DNA of 64,000 nucleotides. It comes from Clostridia bacterium (GTDB lineage: Bacteria > Bacillota > Clostridia > CAKSNL01 > HGM11501). Of this stretch, positions 1 through 7,767 are shown one piece after another; positions within the stretch are counted from its first letter, which is position 1; each line of letters starts with the position of its first letter. Below the pieces are notes generated by a model. It saw only the letters and a list, made by a program, of their open reading frames with translations, searched no databases and had not been told where the DNA came from. The stretch spans positions 1-64,000 of the forward strand of contig JAFQQJ010000040.1 of the NCBI GenBank assembly GCA_017411325.1, in the 5' to 3' direction. The position numbers and the translations under genes are program-made.

Positions 1-36
1 CGTTCATCCTGAGCCAGGATCAAACTCTCTATAAAA
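1..36 (-). rRNA. 16S ribosomal RNA, 5' end only (partial)
   Basis: The reverse complement of positions 1-28 is the universal 16S 5' sequence (AGAGTTTGATCCTGGCTCAG followed by GATGAACG). The mature 5' end is expected about 7-8 nt further upstream, near 36. The rest of the gene lies beyond the left window edge. Confidence 0.95.
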
Positions 37-52
37 ATTTAATTTTATAGAG
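27..52 (-). other. Perfect inverted repeat at the 16S 5' end
   Basis: CTCTATAAAA (27-36) and TTTTATAGAG (43-52) form a perfect 10-bp stem around a 6-nt loop, straddling the mature 16S start. It may be a leader structure relevant to processing or folding of the 16S 5' end; this role is inferred. Confidence 0.4.
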
Positions 53-180
53 CTTTGCTTAGCTCTTTAAGTTCGAAGTTCTTAAAAACTCGTTTTCGTA
101 TCTTGTACGTTTTTTGTAAAGGTAGTTCTCAAATTAATTTTGACAATTAATGAGCCCTGTATTCATTACAGCTATTCAAT

Positions 181-190
181 TTTCAAAGTG
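181..190 (-). promoter_or_regulatory. boxA-like rRNA antitermination element
   Basis: On the minus strand the leader reads ACTTTGAAAATTGAATAG around 173-190. This resembles the Gram-positive rrn boxA (CTTTGAAAACT-type) bound by NusB/NusE. It lies between the proximal rrn promoter and the 16S start, where boxA is expected. Confidence 0.5.
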
Positions 191-215
191 CGCTCCGCTT
201 GTCGGCGGGAATTAC

Positions 216-244
216 ATTGTAACACAATTCCCAAACTTTGTCAA
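216..244 (-). promoter_or_regulatory. rrn promoter P1 (proximal to 16S)
   Basis: Minus-strand TTGACA (244-239), a 17-bp spacer and TACAAT (221-216). This is a near-consensus sigma-A promoter. Transcription should start near 209, giving a leader of about 170 nt. Confidence 0.75.
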
Positions 245-323
245 GCGTTTTTTTGAATTTTTTTCGACCGGATTTTCAGGTGTCTTCTCTTGAAGTGTCA
301 TCCCTCTCGCGGCCGACTTTTTG

Positions 324-352
324 ATTATATCACAAGCGAACCGGTTTGTCAA
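324..352 (-). promoter_or_regulatory. rrn promoter P2
   Basis: Minus-strand TTGACA (352-347), a 17-bp spacer and TATAAT (329-324): a perfect sigma-A consensus promoter, the middle of three tandem promoters for the rRNA operon. Confidence 0.8.
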
Positions 353-417
353 GTAATTTTTTTATTTTTTTCAAATTATTTTTAAGAGGTACTTACTGCT
401 CACTTGCAACAGATGCT

Positions 418-446
418 ATTTTAACACATCCGCCATTATTTGTCAA
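418..446 (-). promoter_or_regulatory. rrn promoter P3 (distal)
   Basis: Minus-strand TTGACA (446-441), a 17-bp spacer and TAAAAT (423-418). It is the most upstream of three promoters spaced about 95-110 bp apart. Confidence 0.7.
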
Positions 447-472
447 CACTTTTTTCGACTAATTATTCTACA

Positions 473-501
473 AAACGCCGCGGAAAATCTCCGCGGCGTT
501 T
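473..501 (-). terminator. Intrinsic terminator after the Gx-transporter gene
   Basis: A perfect GC-rich stem (473-484 paired with 490-501, loop AAATC) lies 29 bp beyond the stop codon of the minus-strand gene ending at 530. A short T run follows. It separates that operon from the rrn promoters. Confidence 0.7.
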
Positions 502-529
502 GTGCATTTTAAACTGACGCCTTATCAAC

Positions 530-1030
530 CTACTTGATATGCCCGATTCTTTCTATTATTATGATACTTATTATCCCTGTTATCGTTCCCGTTATTACCG
601 CCGCAATACCCAATACACTCAAATAATAAATAAACGAAAAGCTGCCGGATAATAAAAACAAAGCTATAAGCTGACCGATATTATGAAATAATGCACCGGC
701 TATGCTGATTCCCACCGTTCCAAGAAGCCTGGTTTTATAAACAAGTGCCATAACCATAAACGAAAGAAGAGCTCCTGCCACACCGTACAGCATGCCTCCG
801 ACTCCCCAGAAAAGAATGCCGCATATAAGAGACTTTATCAGTGATACCGAAAACGCCTCCTTGTATCCCAGACGGTAAAGTGCAAGAATAACACATATAT
901 TTGAAAGCCCCAGCTTAACGCCCGGAAAAGTAACAGGCAAAGGAATCATCTGTTCAAGATATCCCATAACGATGGCAAGGGAGGAAAGTACCCCTACACT
1001 CACCAGCTTCTTTACAGTATTATTCCGCAC
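530..1030 (-). CDS. Gx transporter family membrane protein (heptaprenyl diphosphate synthase component I-like)
   Basis: A hydrophobic protein of about 166 residues with five or more membrane segments. It resembles the Hpre_diP_synt_I / Gx transporter family (PF07456), which is thought to act as a substrate-binding membrane component. The family name is historical and the substrate is not known. The N-terminal pattern of a short basic stretch, a helix and a GYLEQMIPLP-like loop is typical. It follows the NusG-domain-II gene with a short overlap, a pairing common in Clostridia. An open frame extends to a TTG at 1048, but without a ribosome binding site. GTG at 1030, with AAGG upstream, is preferred; GTG at 1039 is also possible. 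Confidence 0.75.
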   Translation of the reverse strand: MRNNTVKKLVSVGVLSSLAIVMGYLEQMIPLPVTFPGVKLGLSNICVILALYRLGYKEAFSVSLIKSLICGILFWGVGGMLYGVAGALLSFMVMALVYKTRLLGTVGISIAGALFHNIGQLIALFLLSGSFSFIYYLSVLGIAAVITGTITGIISIIIIERIGHIK

Positions 1031-1358
1031 CGCTTTCACCGCCTTCAACTTTTACAATAACACGGTTCGGCATACAGACAATGTCTTCACCATCTTTCGA
1101 AACCTTTCCTTTTTTTACGCAGATCTGATCCGGACAAAGGGCACTGCTCATAAACGCCTCATTATTAATAATAGTAAGAACATTATTTTCTCCTATCGCT
1201 ATCGTTTGTTCCCTTTCCGTAAGTGCATAGCTTCCTGTAACTTCACCGTCAATGCTGACAATTACATATTTTCCTTTGCCGCCTTTTTTAACCGATACAA
1301 ACAGGATTGCAAAAACAAGAAGCAACACCAAAGCGAAAAACAAATCCTTTTTCTTCAT
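1020..1358 (-). CDS. NusG domain II-containing protein
   Basis: A 112-residue protein with one N-terminal membrane segment (about residues 7-24) and an extracytoplasmic beta domain of the NusG_II type (PF07009). The family signature with conserved cysteines is present (ALCPDQICVKKG, then IVCMPNRV near the C-terminus). This family is usually coupled to a Gx transporter gene, as here, and sometimes to redox or ApbE genes; its molecular role is not established. The ATG at 1358 is preceded by AAAGGAG. Its start lies 11 bp after the stop of an AraC-type regulator on the same strand, so the three genes may be one transcript. Confidence 0.8.
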   Translation of the reverse strand: MKKKDLFFALVLLLVFAILFVSVKKGGKGKYVIVSIDGEVTGSYALTEREQTIAIGENNVLTIINNEAFMSSALCPDQICVKKGKVSKDGEDIVCMPNRVIVKVEGGESGAE

Positions 1359-1369
1359 TGCATTCTCCT

Positions 1370-2191
1370 TTATATATGTTCTTTAGCCAAATATGACTTC
1401 GGCGAAAGCCCTGTATACTTTTTGAATATTCTGCAAAAGTATGCCTTGTCTGAAAACCCCAGATAATCCGATACTTCCCCCACATTCATATCACCGGACT
1501 GTAAAAGAAGCTTTGCATGTTCAATCTTTGCATTTATCTGATAGTTTATGGGCGAAACCCCGGAATACCTTTTAAATAAACTCCTGAAATGGCTGGGACT
1601 CACATGACACATACTTGCTATTTCGGCAATTGACTTTTCCTGAAGGATATCATTCTCCATATATACAATCCCTTCGGCTATGGCAGAAAACTCGCTTTTA
1701 TGTATATCTCTTATTTTATGTTCATAGCTGAAGGATGATATCAGCCTGTAAATAGCCGCTTTCGCCTCAGCAATGCAGGGATTTGCAGACTTGAATATAT
1801 CAGCAGCCTCAAAAAAGCAGTCAGCTTCCCTACCTTTTATATTTTCAATCACCGATATACTGTCCGAAAGAGCGAAGCACTCCCCTCCCTCATCAAAGGT
1901 GTTGAATTCTATCAGATAAGCTGTGACGCTTTCCTTTGACTCCTTTTCAAATACTGAGGAATATACCGAGCCCTTCGGTATATAAATAACGTCACCTTCC
2001 TCACCTCTTACAACTTTTCCGTTTTCAAGCGTATATTCAACGCTGCAGTTTTTGAGATACAAAAATGCAGACGTAGGGCGCGGATTTATATGTCTGAACA
2101 CATCTTTATCCTTCCAGTATTGCCGCATAGAAAAAATATTTTTAAGATTGTAATCTGTATGATACAGCTTATCAAATGTCACAACCTTCAT
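1370..2191 (-). CDS. AraC family transcriptional regulator
   Basis: About 273 residues. The N-terminal half is a cupin-like sensor domain with PKGSVYSSVF-type beta elements. The C-terminal ~100 residues carry the two helix-turn-helix motifs of AraC/XylS proteins, with IAEIASMCHVSPSHFRSLFK first and VGEVSDYLGFSDKAYFCRIF second. ATG 2191 is preceded by GAGGGTG; the frame extends to a GTG nine bases further. It is divergent from the ThuA-like / oxidoreductase pair at 2349-4178, which is its most likely target, and it may also reach the two downstream genes. The ligand is probably a sugar or derivative, by context only. Confidence 0.85.
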   Translation of the reverse strand: MKVVTFDKLYHTDYNLKNIFSMRQYWKDKDVFRHINPRPTSAFLYLKNCSVEYTLENGKVVRGEEGDVIYIPKGSVYSSVFEKESKESVTAYLIEFNTFDEGGECFALSDSISVIENIKGREADCFFEAADIFKSANPCIAEAKAAIYRLISSFSYEHKIRDIHKSEFSAIAEGIVYMENDILQEKSIAEIASMCHVSPSHFRSLFKRYSGVSPINYQINAKIEHAKLLLQSGDMNVGEVSDYLGFSDKAYFCRIFKKYTGLSPKSYLAKEHI

Positions 2192-2217
2192 TTTCCGCAC
2201 CCTCTTTCATAATAGAA

Positions 2218-2246
2218 ATTTTAGCACACAAGATAGCATATGTCAA
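2218..2246 (-). promoter_or_regulatory. Promoter of the AraC-type regulator
   Basis: Minus-strand TTGACA (2246-2241), 17-bp spacer, TAAAAT (2223-2218), about 27 bp upstream of the regulator start. Confidence 0.6.
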
Positions 2247-2288
2247 TTAATTTTGGCGAAAAGTGCAATTTTCTTTGCGGTTTATCCA

Positions 2289-2317
2289 TTGATTTGTGGC
2301 TTGCAGTGTTGTAAAAT
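2289..2317 (+). promoter_or_regulatory. Promoter of the ThuA-like operon
   Basis: TTGATT (2289-2294), 17-bp spacer, TAAAAT (2312-2317), 32 bp upstream of the gene start at 2349. With the opposing promoter at 2218-2246 it leaves about 40 bp in which a shared AraC operator could lie. Confidence 0.55.
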
Positions 2318-2348
2318 GCAATTAAGCAAAGCAGAAAGGAATGATTTT

Positions 2349-3119
2349 ATGATTAACGTAACAATATGGAACGAATACATCCATGAAAAAGAAAGCGAAA
2401 AGGTGGCACAGGTTTATCCCAACGGAATCCACGGTGCCATTGCCGAAATGCTCGGCAAAAGCGGCGAATATAATATAAGAACGGCAACTCTCGATATGGA
2501 GGAATGCGGTCTCACAGATGAAGTCCTCAATTCCACCGATGTTTTAATCTGGTGGGGACATATGAAACATTCTGATGTGCCTGATGAAATTGCAGAAAAG
2601 GTAAGACAGAGAGTTCTTGCGGGAATGGGATTTATCCCCCTTCATTCCGCTCATCTTTCCAAGCCCTTCGTCAAGCTTATGGGGACACTTTGCAGAAGCA
2701 AGTGGAGAGAAAACGACGAAAAGGAAAGAATATGGGTAATCGAGCCCTCCCACCCCATCTGCAAAAATCTTCCCGAGTACATCGAGCTTCCTATGGAAGA
2801 AACCTACGGTGAAAGATTTGAAATCCCTGCACCAGACGAACTGATTTTCATAAGCTGGTTCTCAGGCGGCGAGGTTTTCAGAAGCGGATGCTGTTATAAG
2901 AGAGGCCTTGGCAAGGTGTTCTACTTCCGTCCCGGTCACGAGGAATACCCCACATTCTACAGAGACGATATTACTCAGATTCTCAAAAATGCAATCGAAT
3001 GGGCAAAGCCCTCTGAAGGCCCAGTTCCTACTTTAGGCCACTTTGAAGCACTTGAGAATGTCAAAGACAAATTTGAAGGTCAGGACGAAAGTCTCAAAAA
3101 GCATACATATATAAAATAA
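2349..3119 (+). CDS. ThuA-like domain protein (trehalose utilization family)
   Basis: A 256-residue soluble protein of the ThuA family (PF06283), a class I glutamine amidotransferase-like fold found in sugar catabolism clusters. Typical segments are the start INVTIWNEYIHEKE, the VLIWWGHMKHSDV strand-loop, the GFIPLHSAHLSKPF stretch and the YFRPGHEEYPT motif. The open frame begins at 2253, but ATG 2349 has GAAAGGA eight bases upstream and matches family starts. It is followed after 12 bp by a Gfo/Idh/MocA oxidoreductase, a classic pairing for oxidation or epimerisation of a carbohydrate. The divergent AraC regulator suggests substrate induction. The exact reaction is unknown. Confidence 0.85.
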   Translation: MINVTIWNEYIHEKESEKVAQVYPNGIHGAIAEMLGKSGEYNIRTATLDMEECGLTDEVLNSTDVLIWWGHMKHSDVPDEIAEKVRQRVLAGMGFIPLHSAHLSKPFVKLMGTLCRSKWRENDEKERIWVIEPSHPICKNLPEYIELPMEETYGERFEIPAPDELIFISWFSGGEVFRSGCCYKRGLGKVFYFRPGHEEYPTFYRDDITQILKNAIEWAKPSEGPVPTLGHFEALENVKDKFEGQDESLKKHTYIK

Positions 3120-3131
3120 GGAGGCACAATT

Positions 3132-4178
3132 ATGGTAAGAATAGGCATAATAGGCGTTGGCGGCATCGCCAATGGCAGACACATTCCCGAAATCCAGAAA
3201 TCATCAGGCGGAAAAATCACCGCTATCTGCGATATAAACGAAAAAGCATTGAAAGCAACAGGTGATAAGCTTGGCATCCCAGAACATTTAAGATTTACAG
3301 ATTACCGCGACTTAATCGCATCCGATGAGGTTGATGCAGTTGAAATATGTACCCCTAACCATCTGCACGTTCCTATGGCAGTTGACGCAGTAAAGGCAGG
3401 TAAACCCGTAAATGTAGAAAAACCTCTTTCCGTAAACCTCGATAAAGCACAGCCGTTAAAAGCAGCATTAGAGGAAAATCCCGTTCCCAATATGATGTGC
3501 TTTACCTATCGCTTTATGCCCGCAGTAAGATACGCCAAGGAAATAATGAAAAAAGGGCTGCTCGGCGACATCATCAGCGTAAATGTTGAATACTTAAAAT
3601 CCTCCGCTTTCATAGAAGGCAGACGCCTTGAATGGCGTTTCATAAAGGAATATGCAGGAACCGGCGTGCTCGGCGATTTAGGCGTTCACTTAATTGATAT
3701 GGCAGAGTTTTTAATCGGCGATATGAAAAAGGTTTCCGCAAAAACCGGTATAATAGTAAAGGAAAGAAAGAAGCTTGACTCTGAAGAAATCGCTCCCGTT
3801 GAGACAGACGACTACTGCAACTTCCTTGCAGAGTTTGAAAACGGCGCCGCAGGAGTATTTACCGTAACCCGCTGTGCTCTCGGTCACGGCAATACAATTA
3901 AATACGACATTTACGGCACAGAAGGCGTGATTTCCTTTAACTTAAACAACCCCGATATATTAAACGTCTGCATCGGAGATATCGACCGTGAATGCGAAAG
4001 TATGCACACAGTCTCCGTTCCCTCAAAATACAGAATAACCCAGGAGCAGATGTTCATAAATATGGCGGAGGGTAAAGACTGCCCCTATCTCCCCACCGTA
4101 AAGGATGGCCTCCGGAGCCAGAAAATACTGGATTCCCTTCTTAAATCATCGGAGGAAAACCGCTGGATTGAGCTTTAA
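3132..4178 (+). CDS. Gfo/Idh/MocA family NAD(P)-dependent oxidoreductase
   Basis: A 348-residue protein with an N-terminal Rossmann fold (GIIGVGGIANGRH at residues 4-16) and the family lysine motif EKPLSVN near residue 97. A C-terminal alpha/beta domain includes the GDLGVHLIDMAEF segment that positions the catalytic histidine. Members oxidise or epimerise sugars, inositols or related polyols in the cytoplasm. The start ATG has AAGGAGG eight bases upstream. Coupled to the ThuA-like gene, it probably acts on the same carbohydrate. The gene stops one base before the convergent nuclease stop codon. Confidence 0.9.
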   Translation: MVRIGIIGVGGIANGRHIPEIQKSSGGKITAICDINEKALKATGDKLGIPEHLRFTDYRDLIASDEVDAVEICTPNHLHVPMAVDAVKAGKPVNVEKPLSVNLDKAQPLKAALEENPVPNMMCFTYRFMPAVRYAKEIMKKGLLGDIISVNVEYLKSSAFIEGRRLEWRFIKEYAGTGVLGDLGVHLIDMAEFLIGDMKKVSAKTGIIVKERKKLDSEEIAPVETDDYCNFLAEFENGAAGVFTVTRCALGHGNTIKYDIYGTEGVISFNLNNPDILNVCIGDIDRECESMHTVSVPSKYRITQEQMFINMAEGKDCPYLPTVKDGLRSQKILDSLLKSSEENRWIEL

Positions 4179-5537
4179 TCAAAAATCGTCGGACGATAAC
4201 TCGTCCGACGATTTTTCTTTTGCGCATTTCCCGCACGGGGTAAGTCCTGCTTCTATCACATCTTCCCAGGTACACTCATAGCTGTTCTTTCCGCCGCATT
4301 CTTTATCAATATGATATTTGCTCCCTGACGGAGTTCTGTAAACTTCGGCAGCAGTTTCCGCCGCTTTCTCTTCTCCGAAGCAATCAAAGGAATAGATATC
4401 CTCCCCCTCTTCAGCCAATCTGCTCTCCCCGGTTTTATAGTTTATAACTATCCCGGGCTGAACATTGTAGCAGTAGACACACAGCGAAAGAAATTCTTCG
4501 TTTTCCGCTTCAGGCACTTCCGTTGCCTCATCTTCCGCTTCATCCCGATTTTTTCCGATTGTAAGAGCTTCAAGCAGAACACCGTGAGCCACAAGATTAT
4601 CTTCAGAGAAAACCGGAGTAACTCTATACATAACACGACTATCACTGCGTTTAACATATTCCGCAATGCTGTTTTCAAATTCCAGCATTCCATCGATATT
4701 AAGATATCTTGTTCCGGTAATAAGATTTTTGTCATTGGCATCTTCTCCAGTAAGCTGATGCCCTATAAGATGACACCTGTTGTATATATATCCGCCGGGA
4801 ACAAAATCGTATTTCACATTTATCCAGCCCGACGGAGTAACCGAAGCTATGCTTCCTCTCTCTTCTTTCGGCATCATATCCTCGTCCAGCGATGCCAGTG
4901 TCACACCGCATCTTTCAAGCTCATCCAAACTTCCGTAATACTCAAAAGGGGCATCAATAAGCTCGTATTCATTAAAGAACGGCATGTTCTCATTGAGAAC
5001 AACATACGCCTCCTCGCTGTAATCCGGAATAAGCTCCAAAAGCCTTTCACACTCATTTTCCGTGAACACATCTCTTATAATATGTACCGTTTTCACATTG
5101 CTTTCCCAAGCTATACCAAGCTCAAAGCACTCGGCAATAAAACGGATGGGAAGCATTGTCCTTGAATTTATAATACAGGGAGCCACATCAAGCTCTCGCT
5201 CATCTCCGTTAAAATAAGCAATATTGCTGTCTATGGTGAGTGTGGCCATATCCTCTCCGATTTTAAGTAATACGGACGAACTTTCACCATCCCAGGAAAC
5301 TTCTCCTCCGAAGGCTTCAATCACAGCCCTGATCGGAAGCACCGTCCTTCCGTCAATTATCAAAGGAGCCGTGCCTCTTCCTTCATCAACTTCAAGCACT
5401 TTGCCGTTAACCACCATCAACGGATTATCTATCTGCAAGCTTAAATACACATCCGTCTCACTATTTGCAGAAGAAGGAATTAACAACGCCGTAAAGCAAA
5501 GAAAAATTGCAACACCAATAGTTATCTTTCTGTGCAT
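4179..5537 (-). CDS. Secreted DNA/RNA non-specific endonuclease with copper amine oxidase-like N-terminal domain
   Basis: About 452 residues. A signal peptide (MHRKITIGVAIFLCFTALLI) leads to a stalk-type copper amine oxidase N-terminal-like domain (PF07833) with two IINSRTMLPIR / IIDGRTVLPIR repeats. A central nuclease domain of the EndA/Endonuclea_NS_2 type follows, with the catalytic region YNRCHLIGHQLTGE and the NLITGTRYLN motif. A C-terminal Cys-rich segment (YHIDKECGG and CGKCAKE) is common in this family. The enzyme probably degrades extracellular nucleic acid. ATG 5537, six bases after GGAGG, is preferred over an upstream TTG inside the binding site. The final codons encode the terminator stem described separately. 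Confidence 0.85.
   Translation of the reverse strand: MHRKITIGVAIFLCFTALLIPSSANSETDVYLSLQIDNPLMVVNGKVLEVDEGRGTAPLIIDGRTVLPIRAVIEAFGGEVSWDGESSSVLLKIGEDMATLTIDSNIAYFNGDERELDVAPCIINSRTMLPIRFIAECFELGIAWESNVKTVHIIRDVFTENECERLLELIPDYSEEAYVVLNENMPFFNEYELIDAPFEYYGSLDELERCGVTLASLDEDMMPKEERGSIASVTPSGWINVKYDFVPGGYIYNRCHLIGHQLTGEDANDKNLITGTRYLNIDGMLEFENSIAEYVKRSDSRVMYRVTPVFSEDNLVAHGVLLEALTIGKNRDEAEDEATEVPEAENEEFLSLCVYCYNVQPGIVINYKTGESRLAEEGEDIYSFDCFGEEKAAETAAEVYRTPSGSKYHIDKECGGKNSYECTWEDVIEAGLTPCGKCAKEKSSDELSSDDF
4181..4216. terminator. Bidirectional terminator inside the 3' end of the nuclease gene
   Basis: A perfect 16-bp stem: 4181-4196 (AAAAATCGTCGGACGA) pairs with 4201-4216 around a TAAC loop. It has A and T tracts on both sides, so it can end transcription from either direction. 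It lies entirely inside the last codons of the convergent gene 4179-5537. Confidence 0.9.
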
Positions 5538-5556
5538 AATATCCTCCAAAAAGTAT

Positions 5557-5581
5557 AACTCCCTTGATATACAAGGGAGTT
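5557..5581 (-). terminator. Terminator after asnS, upstream of the nuclease gene
   Basis: A 10-bp stem (AACTCCCTTG 5557-5566 with CAAGGGAGTT 5572-5581) is followed on the minus strand by TACTTTTT. The T tract runs directly into the GGAGG of the nuclease gene, so nuclease expression would depend on read-through or on a promoter inside asnS. Confidence 0.75.
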
Positions 5582-5587
5582 TATTTC

Positions 5588-6982
5588 TTAATATTCTGCG
5601 TTGCCTACTGTTCTGGGGTAAGGAATTACGTCACGGATGTTGGAAACACCTGTAAGATACATAATAATTCTTTCAAAGCCGAGACCGTAGCCTGCGTGCT
5701 TTGTTCCGCCGTAGCGACGAAGATTTACATACCACCAGTAATCCTCTTCCTTAAGACCGAGCTCTGCCATTCTCTCAAGAAGAATATCGATTCTTTCTTC
5801 TCTCTGGCTTCCGCCGATGATTTCACCAACGCCGGGAACCAGCATATCCATAGCGGCAACAGTCTTACCGTCGTCGTTAAGACGCATATAGAAGGATTTG
5901 ATTTCCTTCGGATAGTCGATAACGAATACAGGACTCTTGAAAATCTGTTCCGTAAGATATCTCTCGTGTTCTGTCTGAAGGTCGCACCCCCACTCCACGG
6001 GATAGCTGAACTTTTCTCCGCTCTTTTTAAGAAGCTCAACCGCCTCTGTATAGGTAACCTTTTTGTATGTGCTCTTAGCAAGGTCATTAAGTCTTTCCAG
6101 AAGAGTTTTATCAACGAAGCTGTTGAAGAATTCAAGCTCCTGCTTACAGTTTGTAAGAACGTGCTTGATTATATACTGAATCATATCCCAGGCAAGCTGC
6201 ATATTGTCATCAAGATCGGCAAAGGCAATTTCGGGCTCGATCATCCAGAACTCAGCAGCATGACGTGCTGTGTTGGAGTTTTCAGAACGGAATGTGGGAC
6301 CGAAGGTGTAAATCTTACCGTATGCAAGAGCGTAGGTTTCGCCTTCAAGCTGTCCTGATACAGTAAGGTTTGTGCTTCTTCCGAAGAAATCCTTTGACCA
6401 GTCGATTTTACCGTCCTCTGTCTTGGGAGGATTTTCCATATCCATGGTTGTTACTCTGAACATTTCACCTGCACCCTCACAGTCGGAACCTGTGATAAGG
6501 GGAGTGTGAACATACACAAAGCCTCTGTCGTGGAAGAATGAGTGAATTGCATAAGCAACCTCACTTCTCACTCTGAATACTGCAGAGAACAGATTTGTTC
6601 TGGGGCGAAGATATGCCTGTTCTCTTAAAAATTCAAGGCTGTGTCTCTTATTCTGAATGGGGTAATCGGGAGTAGAAAGACCTTCTACTTCTATCTCCGT
6701 TGCCTTAAGCTCGAAGGGCTGTTTCATTTCGGGTGTAAGTGCAATAATACCCTTTACAACGACGGATGCGCCGATATTAAGGGATGCAATTTCATCGTAG
6801 TTACTGATTTTCTGTCTTTCAAAAACAACCTGTATGCTCTTGAAGCAGCTGCCGTCGTTAAGGTCGATAAATCCGAATTCCTTACTGTCACGGATGTTTC
6901 TTATCCAGCCGCCTATTACTACTTCCTTTCCTGCAAAAGAAGCGGTATCTTCATAAATGCTTCTCACAAAATCTCTTTTCAT
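5588..6982 (-). CDS. asnS: Asparagine--tRNA ligase
   Basis: A 464-residue class II aminoacyl-tRNA synthetase that charges tRNA-Asn with asparagine in the cytoplasm. It has an N-terminal OB-fold anticodon-binding domain ([21 protein letters not shown]), then the class II core with motif 2 ([12 protein letters not shown]) and motif 3 ([15 protein letters not shown]). The length and the [12 protein letters not shown] segment fit AsnRS rather than AspRS, which would be about 590 residues. AAAGGA precedes the ATG. No T-box leader fits in the 71-bp gap upstream, so it may be read from the liv operon or from a promoter nearby. Confidence 0.95.
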   Translation of the reverse strand: MKRDFVRSIYEDTASFAGKEVVIGGWIRNIRDSKEFGFIDLNDGSCFKSIQVVFERQKISNYDEIASLNIGASVVVKGIIALTPEMKQPFELKATEIEVEGLSTPDYPIQNKRHSLEFLREQAYLRPRTNLFSAVFRVRSEVAYAIHSFFHDRGFVYVHTPLITGSDCEGAGEMFRVTTMDMENPPKTEDGKIDWSKDFFGRSTNLTVSGQLEGETYALAYGKIYTFGPTFRSENSNTARHAAEFWMIEPEIAFADLDDNMQLAWDMIQYIIKHVLTNCKQELEFFNSFVDKTLLERLNDLAKSTYKKVTYTEAVELLKKSGEKFSYPVEWGCDLQTEHERYLTEQIFKSPVFVIDYPKEIKSFYMRLNDDGKTVAAMDMLVPGVGEIIGGSQREERIDILLERMAELGLKEEDYWWYVNLRRYGGTKHAGYGLGFERIIMYLTGVSNIRDVIPYPRTVGNAEY

Positions 6983-7020
6983 TTATGTCACTATCCTTTC
7001 ATATTCCGTTATATGCCGAA

Positions 7021-7046
7021 GCTATCCGAACAAAAATCCGGATAGC
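7021..7046 (-). other. Hairpin between livF and asnS
   Basis: GCTATCCG (7021-7028) pairs with CGGATAGC (7039-7046). It lies 8 bp after the livF stop. There is no T tract downstream, so it is a weak terminator or an mRNA stability element. Confidence 0.35.
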
Positions 7047-7053
7047 CTGAATT

Positions 7054-7767
7054 TTATTTACTCTTACCTAAGTATGCTTCCTTTATGCTTTCGTCAGCTA
7101 AAAGTTCAGCCCCTGTGCCAACCTTTGTTATCACACCTGTCTCAAGTACATACGCAAAGTCAGCTGTCTGAAGAGCCATATTTGCATTCTGCTCAATCAA
7201 AAGAACAGTTATTCCTTCTTTGTTAATTTCTCTGATGATTTCAAATATACTCTGTACAACCAACGGTGCAAGACCAAGCGAAGGCTCGTCCATCATAATA
7301 ACCTTGGGACGGCTCATAAGTGCGCGGCCAACCGCAAGCATCTGCTGCTCACCGCCCGAAAGCGTTCCGCCTGCCTGCCATTCTCTCTCCTTAAGACGGG
7401 GAAATAAGCTGTATACATATTCAAAGTCAGAATCAAGCTTGTCTTTTCTTAAGTAAGCACCGATTTTTAAGTTTTCCTTTACCGTAAGATCGGGGAAAAT
7501 TCTTCTTCCTTCGGGAACCAATGTAATATGCTTTGCAACTATATCAGTAGGATTTTTACCTGTGATGTCCTCGCCCATAAAAGTAATTTTTCCTTCTCTA
7601 GGTTTAACCAGACCTGCAATGCTTTTAAGGGTTGTGCTTTTACCGGCACCGTTTGCTCCGATAAGCGTAACTATTTTTCCTTCAGGAACATCAATATCAA
7701 TTCCCTTTACAGCTTCAATCCCGCCGTAATTAACCTTAAGACCTTCAATTTTAAGGAAATCACTCAT
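7054..7767 (-). CDS. livF: Branched-chain amino acid ABC transporter, ATP-binding protein LivF
   Basis: A 237-residue ABC ATPase with Walker A (GANGAGKST, residues 37-45), signature LSGGEQQM and Walker B IMMDEPSLGLAP. It ends in the short C-terminus typical of LivF. With LivG it powers a branched-chain amino acid-type importer at the cytoplasmic face of the membrane. It is last in the livJHMGF cluster and its start overlaps livG by 8 bp, implying translational coupling. The family can also carry other amino acids, amides or urea; nothing in this ATPase fixes the substrate. Confidence 0.9.
   Translation of the reverse strand: MSDFLKIEGLKVNYGGIEAVKGIDIDVPEGKIVTLIGANGAGKSTTLKSIAGLVKPREGKITFMGEDITGKNPTDIVAKHITLVPEGRRIFPDLTVKENLKIGAYLRKDKLDSDFEYVYSLFPRLKEREWQAGGTLSGGEQQMLAVGRALMSRPKVIMMDEPSLGLAPLVVQSIFEIIREINKEGITVLLIEQNANMALQTADFAYVLETGVITKVGTGAELLADESIKEAYLGKSK

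Noticed and set aside
972..1466. Plus-strand 164-residue open frame
   Set aside because: It is antisense to the NusG-II and Gx-transporter genes, with no binding site and unlikely composition.
5564..6358. Plus-strand 264-residue open frame inside asnS
   Set aside because: It is antisense to a well-recognised asnS; coding signal follows the minus strand.
6983..7053. A T-box leader before asnS
   Set aside because: Only 71 bp are available and no T-box sequence or specifier structure is visible.
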